From the NCBI RefSeq assembly GCF_017353255.1, contig NZ_JAFMYU010000017.1, positions 1 through 64,000 on the forward strand: a stretch of 64,000 bases of DNA. The letters run 5' to 3'. Positions 33,241-42,004 of this stretch are shown piece by piece. Source of the stretch: Fibrella aquatilis (GTDB taxonomy: Bacteria; Bacteroidota; Bacteroidia; Cytophagales; Spirosomataceae). Each line of letters opens with the position of its first letter. The stretch's first letter is position 1. The notes beneath the pieces are model-generated. The model did not search any database. It was given only the letters and a program-made list of their open reading frames with translations, and was not told the origin of the DNA. A program made the translations under genes and the position numbers.

Positions 33241-33307
33241 GTCTAACAGCTTATGTATACTTGGGTCGGCCCCTTCTCAGTGTCAGCGGTTGTGTGCGTT
33301 GTTAGTC
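33241..33307 (+). other. Possible attC-like (integron cassette) site
   Basis: GTCTAAC at 33241-33247 fits the R'' consensus RYYYAAC. GTTAGTC at 33301-33307 fits R' GTTRRRY at six of seven positions, 67 bp overall, lying downstream of a lone low-GC gene. Internal pairing is weak, and a GTTAGGC at 33188-33194 is in the wrong order. No integrase is in the window. Weak evidence. Confidence 0.2.
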
Positions 33308-33447
33308 AGCTTCGCGTGGGTGCGCCTCGTTCGACAGGAATCTGAAGGAGTGCAACGAGCAGCACCCAACAATCCAAGGGTGAAAAAGCCAGTAGTAGAG
33401 TCGCGAGTCCGGGCTTATCTTGGGTGCTCATCACCCTTGGAGGAGTT

Positions 33448-33510
33448 GGGTGGCACACAAAAAAAGGGGCTTCTGCATCTTGCAGAAGCCCCTTTTTTTG
33501 TGTGCCACCC
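33448..33510. terminator. 30-bp perfect hairpin, bidirectional terminator
   Basis: 33448-33477 pairs perfectly with 33481-33510 around a 3-base loop. The GC-rich inner stem GGGGCTTCTGCA is flanked by A7/T7, so on either strand the stem is followed by a T-run. It lies 9 bases beyond the stop of the TonB receptor gene on the minus strand and would stop its transcription. Confidence 0.92.
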
Positions 33511-33519
33511 ATATACAAA

Positions 33520-36500
33520 TCAGAACGAATAGCGCAGGCCGAACTGCATCCGCCAGCGGGAGATGAGCTGGGTATCGTTGAAGAAGGTGCTCTTCTGGTT
33601 GGCGTCGAAGCTGTAGACCACCGCGCCCGTTTTGGGGTCGGCGGAGGCACCCAGTGGTTGAGCCAGGCCGGTGTAAGACGCAATTTGCCGCACGCCCCAG
33701 TCGCTGTTGAGCAGGTTGCCGAAGTTGAGCACGTCGAGGCTGAACTGAATGGTGTTGGCCTTTCTGATGCGCAGGTCCTGCATCACACGCAGGTCGAAGG
33801 TCGAGAACCAGGGGGTCATAGACGCAAATTTGCCCGCCACTTCGCCCCGGTGGCTGTTGAGGTAGTCGTCCTGCTGAATGTATTTTTCCAGGGCAGTACG
33901 CTGCCCTGCTTGTGCAGCATCATCGCCCGAAAAGCGCATCTGCCCCACCTGAGCGGCGGTCGGAATAAACAGCAGGTCGTTATCAAAGGCGCCGTCGTTG
34001 TTGATGTCGCCGCCATAGGTGAAGCTAAAGCGGTTACCTTCGGCGTATTCGGCCACGCCCGACACCGTGGTGGCCCAACGGCCATCACCATACACAAACC
34101 GCTTCGAGAGCGACCCCACAAACCGGTGGCGGTTGCCGTAGTACGACGGTCCGGCCACGGCCTGATTCACGTTACCATAGGCGGGGTTGCGGGCGTAGGC
34201 ATCCGACGAGATTTCGGCACTCAGCGACGAGGCGTCCTGCGCGTTGAGGTAGTTGTAGGCCCCGCTCACAAAAAAGCCGTTCTGGAACGCCCGCTGCACC
34301 TGAATGCTGGCGTTGAAGGTGTAGCCCAGGTTGGTGTTGGTGAACACGTAGGCATCGTTCTGCGCTTTGTCAGAAGCCAGGTAATACGGGCGGCTGTCGG
34401 GGGTTTGAAGTTTGCCGGTGGGCTTGTTGAGGCCGTAGTTGCGCACAATCATGGCGTTGATGTCTTTGTTATACAGTACATCAACAGAGGTAGTCCAGCC
34501 GTTGGCAAACTTGTGGTCGTAGCCCAGACTGCTTTTCCACACCTGCGGAAACCGGAAATCGGGCGAGGTGGTGCAGTAGAAATAGAAGTTGGGGTTAGCT
34601 ACCTGATTGCCGATCCACACAAACGGGAACCGGCCCGTAAACACACCCGTACCACCGCGCAATTTCTGCTTGCCGTCGCCTTTCAGGTCGTAGTTGAAGC
34701 CCACGCGGGGCGAAAACAGCGGGGCCGTGGTGGGCAACTCCAGCGAGTTGAGTTTGACAGTCTGCCCGTTTTCGTTGAAGTACGTCCGGTCGGGGAAGTA
34801 GCAGCAGTTGCGGTCTGGGCTGATGTTTTCCTGAATCTTCTCTTTGGTGTTGAAATACATCGGCATGTCTACTTTCAGGCCGTAGGTCAGCACCAGCTTC
34901 TGGGTAGCCTGCCATTCGTCCTGCGCATACAGGCCCAGTTGCCCCACGTTGGTTTCGGCCAGTGCCCATTTACCCGCCGCGAAGGTAGCCTTGGCTCCGG
35001 CTACCGCGTCTTTGAAGTAGGTGTCTTTGCCGTTGAAATCCTGGCCGTACGGAACGAGGTTGTTAGCCGTTCTGACAAAGTCGGCAACGGAAGCGAACTC
35101 TGGTCCAAACACGCCGGCGTAGGCCCCCAGGTTAAACGAGTTGCCGAAGCTGAATTTCTCGAAGCTGCCGCCCAGCGTAATCGTGTGTTTGCCTGCGTAG
35201 ATGTTAAAATTGTCGGTGATCTGGGTCACGTCCTGCGTGAGGCGGTTGTTGATCGAAAACGGCTCATGCCCGGCCACAATGTAGCGCACACCGTCTTTGC
35301 CGATGTTGATGGTCGGAAACGGCGACGAAAACGGGTCGCGGGCATCGCGGAAGGATGTGTAGCCCACCTGCAACTTGTTGGCATAGCGCCCGTTGAAGTT
35401 CGAGTTCAGTTCCAGAATACCGCCGTTCAGCTTGTTGTTGATCCGGTAGCCCGACGAGTAATATTGCAGCGTCAGGAAGTCCGGACCCCGCCGACCAATG
35501 GCCGAGGGGTTGGCAGGCAAATCGCGGCTGGCATCGAGGAAGTTATACATGAACGACAGCTTATGCACCCGGTTGATGTTCCAGTCGAGCTTCAGAATGC
35601 CCTTGCTGTTGTTAGTGAAGTGCGTATAATTTTCGTAAGCGCCGGGGTCATAGCCGTACACCGTTTTCAGCGTATTCGCCACCAGGTCCAGGTCAGCCGC
35701 CGCCACCCGCGACACGTTGGCCCCCGCCAGGCCGGGGCGACTAGCCACCCAACCCGCCGAACCTAAATCAGACCGCCGGTCGAACTCAGCGTTGACAAAG
35801 AAAAACAGTTTGTTTTTGATGATCGGCCCACCCAGGCTAAAGCCAAATTGATTCTGGCTGGAGCTGGGCACGGTGATGTCGGTGCCCTTTATACGTTTGC
35901 CCGTCAGGTCCTGGTTGCGGGTAAAGCCAAACACCGTACCGTGCAGTTGGTTGGTGCCCGATTTGGTCACGGCGTTGATGCCCGCACCCGTAAACCCGGC
36001 CTGGGTCACGTCGTAGGGCGAGAGGGCCACCTGCACCTGCTCGATGGCGTCGAGCGAAACGGGCTGCGCGTCGGCCTGCCCACCGGGTGTGGCGGCATCC
36101 AGCCCGAAGGGGTTTACGAAAATGGCCCCGTTCAGGGCAAAGTTATTGAACCGGCTGTTGCGCCCCCCAAACGACCCGTCGCCACCCGACATGGGCGTCA
36201 GACGCGTGTAATCGAACACCGACCGCTTGATGGTGGGCAGCGTACGTAGTTGTTCCGACCCAATGTTGGTGCTGGCCCCGGTGCGGTTGCTGCTCATCAC
36301 GTCGCCGGAAGCAGCCCGTACCGTCACCGTTTGCAATGTTGACGATTCACTGCGCAGGGATACGTTTACTGGTAGCCGCTGCCCCAGTACCAGCGACACG
36401 TTTTCGATGGTCTCGGTCTTGTAGCCTACGTAGGTGACCGTGATTAGGTAAGGCCCACCCACGCGCATGTTGGCAATGGCAAACCGGCCTTCTTCGCGCG

Positions 36501-36681
36501 TGACGCCGCCATACTGCGTACCGGTGGGCTGGTGCGTAGCCTGAACGGTGGCCCCCAACAGTGGCTGGTTACCCTCAGCGTCCAGAATCTGGCCTGCCAT
36601 GGAGGCAGTGGTAACTTGTCCGAAGACAGTGGTCAGGCACAAAAAAAGTGCCGATATACTCAATAAAAATACCCGTAACAT
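33520..36681 (-). CDS. TonB-dependent outer-membrane receptor (OmpA/CarboxypepD-regulatory type)
   Basis: A 1053-residue outer-membrane protein with signal peptide (1-~21, ending TVFGQ). A carboxypeptidase regulatory-like beta domain follows (~28-110; GQILDAEGNQPLLGATVQA, GRFAIANMRVGGPYLITVTYVGY). Then come a plug domain (~125-250; FDYTRLTPMSGGDGSFGGRN) and a 22-strand barrel ending in aromatic RWRMQFGLRYSF. No SusD partner lies next to it, so it belongs to the lone type often found for metal, peptide or oligosaccharide uptake. The ATG at 36681 gives the signal peptide. A bidirectional terminator follows. Confidence 0.92.
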   Translation of the reverse strand: MLRVFLLSISALFLCLTTVFGQVTTASMAGQILDAEGNQPLLGATVQATHQPTGTQYGGVTREEGRFAIANMRVGGPYLITVTYVGYKTETIENVSLVLGQRLPVNVSLRSESSTLQTVTVRAASGDVMSSNRTGASTNIGSEQLRTLPTIKRSVFDYTRLTPMSGGDGSFGGRNSRFNNFALNGAIFVNPFGLDAATPGGQADAQPVSLDAIEQVQVALSPYDVTQAGFTGAGINAVTKSGTNQLHGTVFGFTRNQDLTGKRIKGTDITVPSSSQNQFGFSLGGPIIKNKLFFFVNAEFDRRSDLGSAGWVASRPGLAGANVSRVAAADLDLVANTLKTVYGYDPGAYENYTHFTNNSKGILKLDWNINRVHKLSFMYNFLDASRDLPANPSAIGRRGPDFLTLQYYSSGYRINNKLNGGILELNSNFNGRYANKLQVGYTSFRDARDPFSSPFPTINIGKDGVRYIVAGHEPFSINNRLTQDVTQITDNFNIYAGKHTITLGGSFEKFSFGNSFNLGAYAGVFGPEFASVADFVRTANNLVPYGQDFNGKDTYFKDAVAGAKATFAAGKWALAETNVGQLGLYAQDEWQATQKLVLTYGLKVDMPMYFNTKEKIQENISPDRNCCYFPDRTYFNENGQTVKLNSLELPTTAPLFSPRVGFNYDLKGDGKQKLRGGTGVFTGRFPFVWIGNQVANPNFYFYCTTSPDFRFPQVWKSSLGYDHKFANGWTTSVDVLYNKDINAMIVRNYGLNKPTGKLQTPDSRPYYLASDKAQNDAYVFTNTNLGYTFNASIQVQRAFQNGFFVSGAYNYLNAQDASSLSAEISSDAYARNPAYGNVNQAVAGPSYYGNRHRFVGSLSKRFVYGDGRWATTVSGVAEYAEGNRFSFTYGGDINNDGAFDNDLLFIPTAAQVGQMRFSGDDAAQAGQRTALEKYIQQDDYLNSHRGEVAGKFASMTPWFSTFDLRVMQDLRIRKANTIQFSLDVLNFGNLLNSDWGVRQIASYTGLAQPLGASADPKTGAVVYSFDANQKSTFFNDTQLISRWRMQFGLRYSF

Positions 36682-36903
36682 GGTTGTGATGATTAGGTTA
36701 ATTACGGGAGATGAAATTAACACAAGATTAACAGCCCACCTAGCTATCCTTGATTAATTACACCTGTTCTTACCATAGTCTATAAACAGGCCTGCTAAGT
36801 AATTCTACGGAAAGCCGTTCATTTCAGGCCATAATATCGATTTTAGCGCTCACGCATCCTTTTTCCATTGCTTTTGCGTAAGTAGGGTATCGAATACGAT
36901 TTC

Positions 36904-38400
36904 ATGACTCCACTACTACGCCCCGCCAGCCTGCTGGTGTGTTTGCTGCTCTCCTTGCCCGCTCTGGCTCAACCCGCCGACGGCCACCTCCATGCGCTGG
37001 TTGAAGTAGGTGCCTACGGGTCCACCACCGACCGTACGCCCTTCTGGCAACGTACCACTACCTGGGGCACGTCGCCGCTGTCGGCACCGGCGGGACAACT
37101 CCGGGCGGGTGTCTTCCGCGACTACCAACCCGCCGACACCCTTCTGCCCCGCCGCCGCTTTGGATGGGGGTTTGGGCTAGAGGCCGTGGGCAACCTCAAT
37201 CAGGATCAGCCCCGCTTTGGTCAACAACAACTGCTCCTGCCCGAAGCCTACGCTAAAGTCCGGTTTGGCAAGATCGAACTCTGGGGCGGCAGGCGACGGC
37301 AGATCCTGGGGCTGGTCGATACGCTGCTATCGTCGGGGTCCTATTCGGTGTCGAACAACGCGCTGCCCATGCCGCAGATTCAACTCGCCATCCCCGACTA
37401 TGTGCCTGTCGGTTTTTTAGGTAAGGCCGTGGCGTTCAAAGGGCAGTTGGCGCACGTCTGGTTCAACGTGCCCTACGTCCAAAACGCCTATGTGCATCAG
37501 AAGGCCCTGTTTCTGCGCTTTGGTAAGCCTCAATCGCGGCTGCACGGCATAGTGGGCATCAACCACATGGTGCAGTGGGGTGGCTATGCGCCCTACCTGG
37601 TGGGCACGCCTTATGCCGTAAATGGCTACCTGACCAGCGATTTCGGCGATTTCGTAAAAAGCGTCTTCCTGGGTTTCCTCCCCAACGACTGGGATAACAG
37701 CCGCTATACCAGCTTCGACGGGGCCAATCGGGTGGGCAACCACGTGGGCAGTGTCGACCTGGGTTTCAGTCTGAAGCGCCCCAATGCCAACTGGCTGCTA
37801 TACCTCCAGCACCCCTACGACGATGCCAGCGGTCTGGTCTGGCTTAATGCCCCCGACGGGCTGTACGGTCTACGCTGGCAACGCGCCAAGCCTACCTCGA
37901 CCGCCGGGCGGTTCTGGGTTTGGCAGCGCGTGGTGGGCGAAGTGCTATCGACCATGAACCAGTCGGGCAACGAGTTCAACGTGCCAGGGCAGTATTATAA
38001 GGGGGCCGACAATTACTACAATCACGGGCAGTACGTAGAGGGCTATTCGTATTTCCGGCGCACCATTGGCACCCCGTTCATTATCCCCGCCCGCGACATT
38101 GCCCTGCCCAATCCGGCTCTCTTTTACCCAAATAACCGCGTTATGGCGTTCTACGGGGCGTTTGAAGCTACGGTGGCAGGTCGGACCACTGTTCAGGGGC
38201 GGTTTTCATACAGCCAAAATCATGGCCTCCACGGCACGCCCTACCTCAGCACCATTGGCCAGTTTTCGGGGCTGCTACAGGCGCGGGTGCCCCTCAACCA
38301 GCTCGGCAACACCAGCCTGTCGGCCAGCCTCGCCACAGACCAGGGGCAGTTGCTTACCAACACCCTGGGAGGCTATCTGGGCATTCGCAAGACGTGGTGA
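36904..38400 (+). CDS. Wzi-like capsule-assembly outer-membrane protein
   Basis: A 498-residue exported beta-barrel protein with a signal peptide (1-22, ending ALAQ). The pattern of short amphipathic strands and blocks such as YGSTTDRTPFWQRTTTWGTSPLSAPAGQ, KVRFGKIELWGGRRRQ and YSQNHGLHGTPYL resembles the Caps_assemb_Wzi family of Bacteroidota. Wzi anchors capsular polysaccharide in Enterobacteria; the Bacteroidota members are mostly untested. No other capsule gene is adjacent. Convergent with the GH5 gene, 10 bases apart. Confidence 0.72.
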   Translation: MTPLLRPASLLVCLLLSLPALAQPADGHLHALVEVGAYGSTTDRTPFWQRTTTWGTSPLSAPAGQLRAGVFRDYQPADTLLPRRRFGWGFGLEAVGNLNQDQPRFGQQQLLLPEAYAKVRFGKIELWGGRRRQILGLVDTLLSSGSYSVSNNALPMPQIQLAIPDYVPVGFLGKAVAFKGQLAHVWFNVPYVQNAYVHQKALFLRFGKPQSRLHGIVGINHMVQWGGYAPYLVGTPYAVNGYLTSDFGDFVKSVFLGFLPNDWDNSRYTSFDGANRVGNHVGSVDLGFSLKRPNANWLLYLQHPYDDASGLVWLNAPDGLYGLRWQRAKPTSTAGRFWVWQRVVGEVLSTMNQSGNEFNVPGQYYKGADNYYNHGQYVEGYSYFRRTIGTPFIIPARDIALPNPALFYPNNRVMAFYGAFEATVAGRTTVQGRFSYSQNHGLHGTPYLSTIGQFSGLLQARVPLNQLGNTSLSASLATDQGQLLTNTLGGYLGIRKTW

Positions 38401-38410
38401 TAACCACTGA

Positions 38411-40075
38411 CTAACGCCCAAATTTCTGTTTGAACAACTCAATCAACGCCGTGTTGGCATTGGCGGGGTCAGGCAGGGCATTATAGCCGAAATACCAGCC
38501 GAAGCCATCTTCATGGTAGTCGTGGTAGGTAGTGTGAAAGCCAAATTCCCGGTTCAGGTCAATCATGTCGGTCACCCATTGCGCGCCGCCCCGCCCATCG
38601 CGGAAACAGGGTGCTCCCGCACCATATTCGCCGAGGTAGATGGGCACGTTGGTTTTCTTACCCCAGTCGGCATAGAACGCTAGTGCCTGGCGCAGGTACT
38701 CTTTGTTGCGGGCTAGAATAGGCTGCTGTGTAGTTTGAAAATCGACCCGTAACCGCACCGTAGCGGCCGTCGGCACTGCCTCACCGCGCATCCAGCCGCT
38801 CACCTGATAGCTATATCCCTGCCGAATCAGAAACGGCAACGACGAACTGCCCAGGTTGGCGTCGTCGGTGGTTTGAGCAATCACTACCCCCTTGCCCGTC
38901 TTCCCGGCATCAACAATCGCAGCGCTACCGGTGTTGGCCTTACTCCAGAAGTACCAGCCGTCTTTGTTGTCCATGTTAGCCGTCAGTACCGTACGTACCA
39001 ACGAACCGTCGGGAGCATATTCACGCACCACCAGTTCGTCGAAATAGGCCTTGCCCGCCCCCAGCGTCGAGGCCTGACAAACAGCCTGACCAATCTTGAT
39101 TTTCGGGTCGTTGACGGTGAACTTCACGCCTTCGTAATAAGCCCAGTCGGTGGTACCTGCGGGCAGGGCCGGATTGGTGAAAACGGCCGAATACCAGGTG
39201 GCGTCGGTGATAGATAACTTTGTTTCGTCGGGATAGCGCTCAAATTCGGTAGGTGACCGGCCCGCCCAGTCGAAGGTCTGGTGGGTAAACTCGAAGGGGT
39301 CATAGGTGTGGAACTGGTACATCACGTTGGCATCGTTGACCAGAAACATGTTCCGTTCGCCGTTGTAGTCCCGCCAGTCACCCGCCACCGCATTGAGCCG
39401 TTCTACCACCACCAGGTGCCCTTTGTCTACCTCCCGAATGGCCGTAGTGATGCGCTGCGCCAGGTTTTTCCATTGGTCAATAGACTGGGTAGTAACCGGT
39501 TCGTTCAACAAATCAAAACCGGCAATGGCAGGCTCGGCCCGGTAACGGCGGGCAATGGCGCGCCATAGTTTAGTGAGCCGGTTCTGGTTTTCTACCACGT
39601 CCCACAACGCCCCGCCTTTCCCCTGCGACTGGTAGCCGCCCTGCGGCACGTGCATGTTCAGGATCAGGTAGACACCGTATTTTTTGGCCCAGGCAATGTT
39701 TTGGTCAAGCCAGTCCCAGCCTGCCTGCCGGTACACATAGGGCTGGTTGTCGTCTTCAAAATAGCGGTAGTTGAGGTAGAACCGCACACAGTTGAGACCG
39801 CTTTGCTGCAACCGGGCAAAGTCCTGCTCGTTGTGGTGCCGCGTGGGCGGCGTAGCGCTGTTGTCCCACACCCAATTGCCAAAGGCCACGCCGTTGAGCC
39901 GAATCGGCTGTCCATTAACAACCAGACTACGTCCGTCGCGGTGAACAAGCGTTGCCAGCTGGGCACTACTCACCGTGTCGGCATCGGTCGGGTCAGCGGT
40001 GAGCGGGTCATTTGCTGGTTTTTTGCAGGCCGTCAATAGAGCCAGCAGGCCGAGTACTAACAGTAGGTGTTTCAT
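38411..40075 (-). CDS. GH5 glycoside hydrolase lipoprotein with a domain inserted in the barrel
   Basis: A 554-residue enzyme with a lipoprotein signal (LLTACKK, Cys17). The (beta/alpha)8 barrel of family GH5 gives the acid/base Glu192 in FDLLNEPVT and the nucleophile Glu483 in IYLGEYGAG. Between barrel parts (~285-455), after FHTYDPFEFTHQ, lies a beta-rich insertion (GKAYFDELVVREY, GYSYQVSGWMRG) that looks like a carbohydrate-binding module. So the catalytic domain is split in sequence. It is probably an endo-glucanase or mannanase at the cell surface. The ATG at 40075 starts the signal peptide. Confidence 0.87.
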   Translation of the reverse strand: MKHLLLVLGLLALLTACKKPANDPLTADPTDADTVSSAQLATLVHRDGRSLVVNGQPIRLNGVAFGNWVWDNSATPPTRHHNEQDFARLQQSGLNCVRFYLNYRYFEDDNQPYVYRQAGWDWLDQNIAWAKKYGVYLILNMHVPQGGYQSQGKGGALWDVVENQNRLTKLWRAIARRYRAEPAIAGFDLLNEPVTTQSIDQWKNLAQRITTAIREVDKGHLVVVERLNAVAGDWRDYNGERNMFLVNDANVMYQFHTYDPFEFTHQTFDWAGRSPTEFERYPDETKLSITDATWYSAVFTNPALPAGTTDWAYYEGVKFTVNDPKIKIGQAVCQASTLGAGKAYFDELVVREYAPDGSLVRTVLTANMDNKDGWYFWSKANTGSAAIVDAGKTGKGVVIAQTTDDANLGSSSLPFLIRQGYSYQVSGWMRGEAVPTAATVRLRVDFQTTQQPILARNKEYLRQALAFYADWGKKTNVPIYLGEYGAGAPCFRDGRGGAQWVTDMIDLNREFGFHTTYHDYHEDGFGWYFGYNALPDPANANTALIELFKQKFGR

Positions 40076-40369
40076 AATGCGTTTGGATAAAATAGACGCC
40101 GGAGCCACAGCGAGTGAGCCGCTAACTACCAGTGGCTAACGGCTAACCTTCTATCAGGGAAGTAAGCTAGGCAGGTAATCTGGAAAAACAAACAGGTGTA
40201 CATAGTCGTTACGCAAGTCCACACCAGATACGGTTGCTTTTTTCCGTTTGAAATACGGTAGACCGATAGAAATACGTTGTTATATCGGAGTTATTCATTA
40301 GTTTAGTAGACTTATCGGTAGTAGCGAGTGAAAAGCTGTGATCCAGCCAGATTAACCTGTTTAAACGCC

Positions 40370-41251
40370 ATGTCCATGTACGAAAACAATTCATCAAACT
40401 CGGAATACCCTGAGGTAACGCCTGATCCGTCAACAATTGAGCAACCGGCAGACCAGAAACGGGCTGTCGCCACAGCCGCCGCTGGCACGGCTGTTTTAGG
40501 TGCTGCCGCCTATGGCCTGAGCCTGCTCGATGACAGTAGTTCGGAACCTGTAGAAGACAACTCGTCGGCAGCAGCGGCCGCCGCAGCAGCCGATGCCCGC
40601 GCCCAGGCATCAGCCCTGCCCATGGTAACCCCCCTGACCGACCCCAACGCCAACCTGAACACGTCGCTCGACAATCTGGACAGCCTGACGTTTGACGAAG
40701 CGTTTGCTGCCGCGCGCCATCAGTTGGGGGCCGGACATCATTTCACCTGGCACAACGGCTTGTATAACACCTACTATGAGCCTGAGCTGGACAACCTCAG
40801 CCGTGCCGACCGTCTGGCCTTTTTGGCCACGTTGCCCAGCGCTGGTGGCATGAAAGCCCCTGCCAGCGTGATGACCGATGATGCCCCCCGCATGGCAGCG
40901 CACCACGGTGGGCACCACGCCCACAAGGCCGCAGAGGTGCCGCACGAAGCCGTCGCTGAACAGGAGCAGCCCGCCGAAAAAGCTGCCACCGAACCTACCC
41001 TCACCGTAGTGCCCATGGCCGCCGCCGCGCCTACCCTGGTTCCGCTGGCCCATAACGTGGAGTCGACCACCGAAACGGCACCAGCGGAGGCACCAGCACA
41101 ACAACACAACGATGATTTTGCAGCCCAGCATACCGGCAGTATGGATGATACTACCATCGGATCGGTCGATATGCATCAGTCGCTCGAACACGGAGCAGAC
41201 CACCTACCCGACGGTGATGCTCTGGCCGACGCCCATCATTTCGGACATTAA
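40370..41251 (+). CDS. Ala/His-rich protein of unknown function, first of an FHA set
   Basis: A 293-residue protein (from 40370; 40376 is also possible) of low complexity. An acidic N-terminus is followed by an Ala/Gly segment (VATAAAGTAVLGAAAYGLSL, perhaps a weak membrane segment), an Ala run, and one more conserved-looking stretch (FTWHNGLYNTYYEPELDNLS). I associate the latter with a short W-x-G-x-x-Y-x-T-Y motif found in Bacteroidota regulatory proteins. A long Glu/Ala/His-rich tail ends DAHHFGH. No enzyme motif. It is followed by a palindrome and two FHA proteins, so a role in the same signalling set is likely. Confidence 0.7.
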   Translation: MSMYENNSSNSEYPEVTPDPSTIEQPADQKRAVATAAAGTAVLGAAAYGLSLLDDSSSEPVEDNSSAAAAAAAADARAQASALPMVTPLTDPNANLNTSLDNLDSLTFDEAFAAARHQLGAGHHFTWHNGLYNTYYEPELDNLSRADRLAFLATLPSAGGMKAPASVMTDDAPRMAAHHGGHHAHKAAEVPHEAVAEQEQPAEKAATEPTLTVVPMAAAAPTLVPLAHNVESTTETAPAEAPAQQHNDDFAAQHTGSMDDTTIGSVDMHQSLEHGADHLPDGDALADAHHFGH

Positions 41252-41259
41252 AAAAAACG

Positions 41260-41348
41260 TTTAAAGTCTAAAGTCTAAGGTTTAAAGTTGCTTCGCGAGT
41301 CAGTTTAGCTCGCGAAGCAACTTTAAACCTTAGACTTTAGACTTTAAA
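41260..41348. repeat. Perfect 40-bp-arm palindrome of TTTAAAG/TCTAAAG heptamers
   Basis: 41260-41299 and 41309-41348 are complementary at all 40 positions around a 9-nt loop. The arms consist of 7-mers (TTTAAAG, TCTAAAG, TCTAAGG, TTTAAAG) and the core TTGCTTCGCGAG. It stands between the Ala/His-rich gene and the first FHA gene. The same words reach the left edge of the window (1-25). Confidence 0.95.
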
Positions 41349-41361
41349 GCCCCCTCCCACC

Positions 41362-41982
41362 ATGCAGGCATCTGAAAACGCGAAGTACATCACCATTGGG
41401 CGCGGCAAGACAAACCATATTGTGGTGCCTACACTTTCAATCACCGACCTCCACGCCCGCGTGACGAAGGTGGGCAGCGAGTACTGGCTGGAAGACAACA
41501 ACAGTTCAAACGGCACCTTCGTCAATGATTTCCGCATCCTGAAACGTCGCCTTCAACCCGACGATCAGGTACGCATTGGCAACCAGCCCATCACCTACCG
41601 CCGACTGATTAAAGCCTTCTCGCGCAACCCCGACGATTATACCCGTGAGTTTGCTGAACTGGAAAACGTCTGGAACGATTATATTGCCCTGAAAGCACAA
41701 CTCGAAAACCGGGGTATATCAGATCAGATTGCCGACCTGGCAGTGGGTGTGCCCCTGATTGGTCTGGCCCTAGGCCGGTTGGTAGGTGCCGAACGTAGCG
41801 CCCGCAAACGCCGCGAACTAGCTGATTTGGAAGCGCAGATGACCCAGGTGTATGCCTGCCCCAAATGCGGCACACCCTTTCCGCTTACCCGCGATTCGAG
41901 CTTTCAGATGCTGATGCAACGGTCTATCAACCAGAAACAAGGCCACTGCCTGGCCGGTTGTGGAGCTATCTGGACGATATAA
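41362..41982 (+). CDS. FHA-domain protein with C-terminal zinc ribbon
   Basis: A 206-residue cytoplasmic protein. The N-terminal FHA domain (~10-85) binds phosphothreonine peptides: ITIGRGKTNHIVV, ITDLHARVTKV, LEDNNSSNGTFVNDF with the conserved Gly-Arg, Ser/His and Asn-Gly residues. A helical middle (~90-150) includes a small hydrophobic stretch. The C-terminus has two knuckles, CPKCGTPFPL and CLAGCGAIW, that could bind zinc. The following gene has the same two modules in the opposite order. The partner kinase is not in the window. Confidence 0.88.
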   Translation: MQASENAKYITIGRGKTNHIVVPTLSITDLHARVTKVGSEYWLEDNNSSNGTFVNDFRILKRRLQPDDQVRIGNQPITYRRLIKAFSRNPDDYTREFAELENVWNDYIALKAQLENRGISDQIADLAVGVPLIGLALGRLVGAERSARKRRELADLEAQMTQVYACPKCGTPFPLTRDSSFQMLMQRSINQKQGHCLAGCGAIWTI

Positions 41983-42004
41983 AAACAGTGAACTCCCTTC
42001 CACC

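Noticed and set aside
33424-35766. A 780-codon plus-strand ORF
   Set aside because: It lies entirely opposite the TonB receptor gene, which has clear domains; its first codons are a terminator hairpin, and the translation lacks any fold-like pattern. It is a GC-rich antisense shadow.
40076-40369. Another heptamer palindrome (GGCTAAC words near 40110-40150)
   Set aside because: A few GGCTAAC/GCTAACT words are present but no complementary arm was found.
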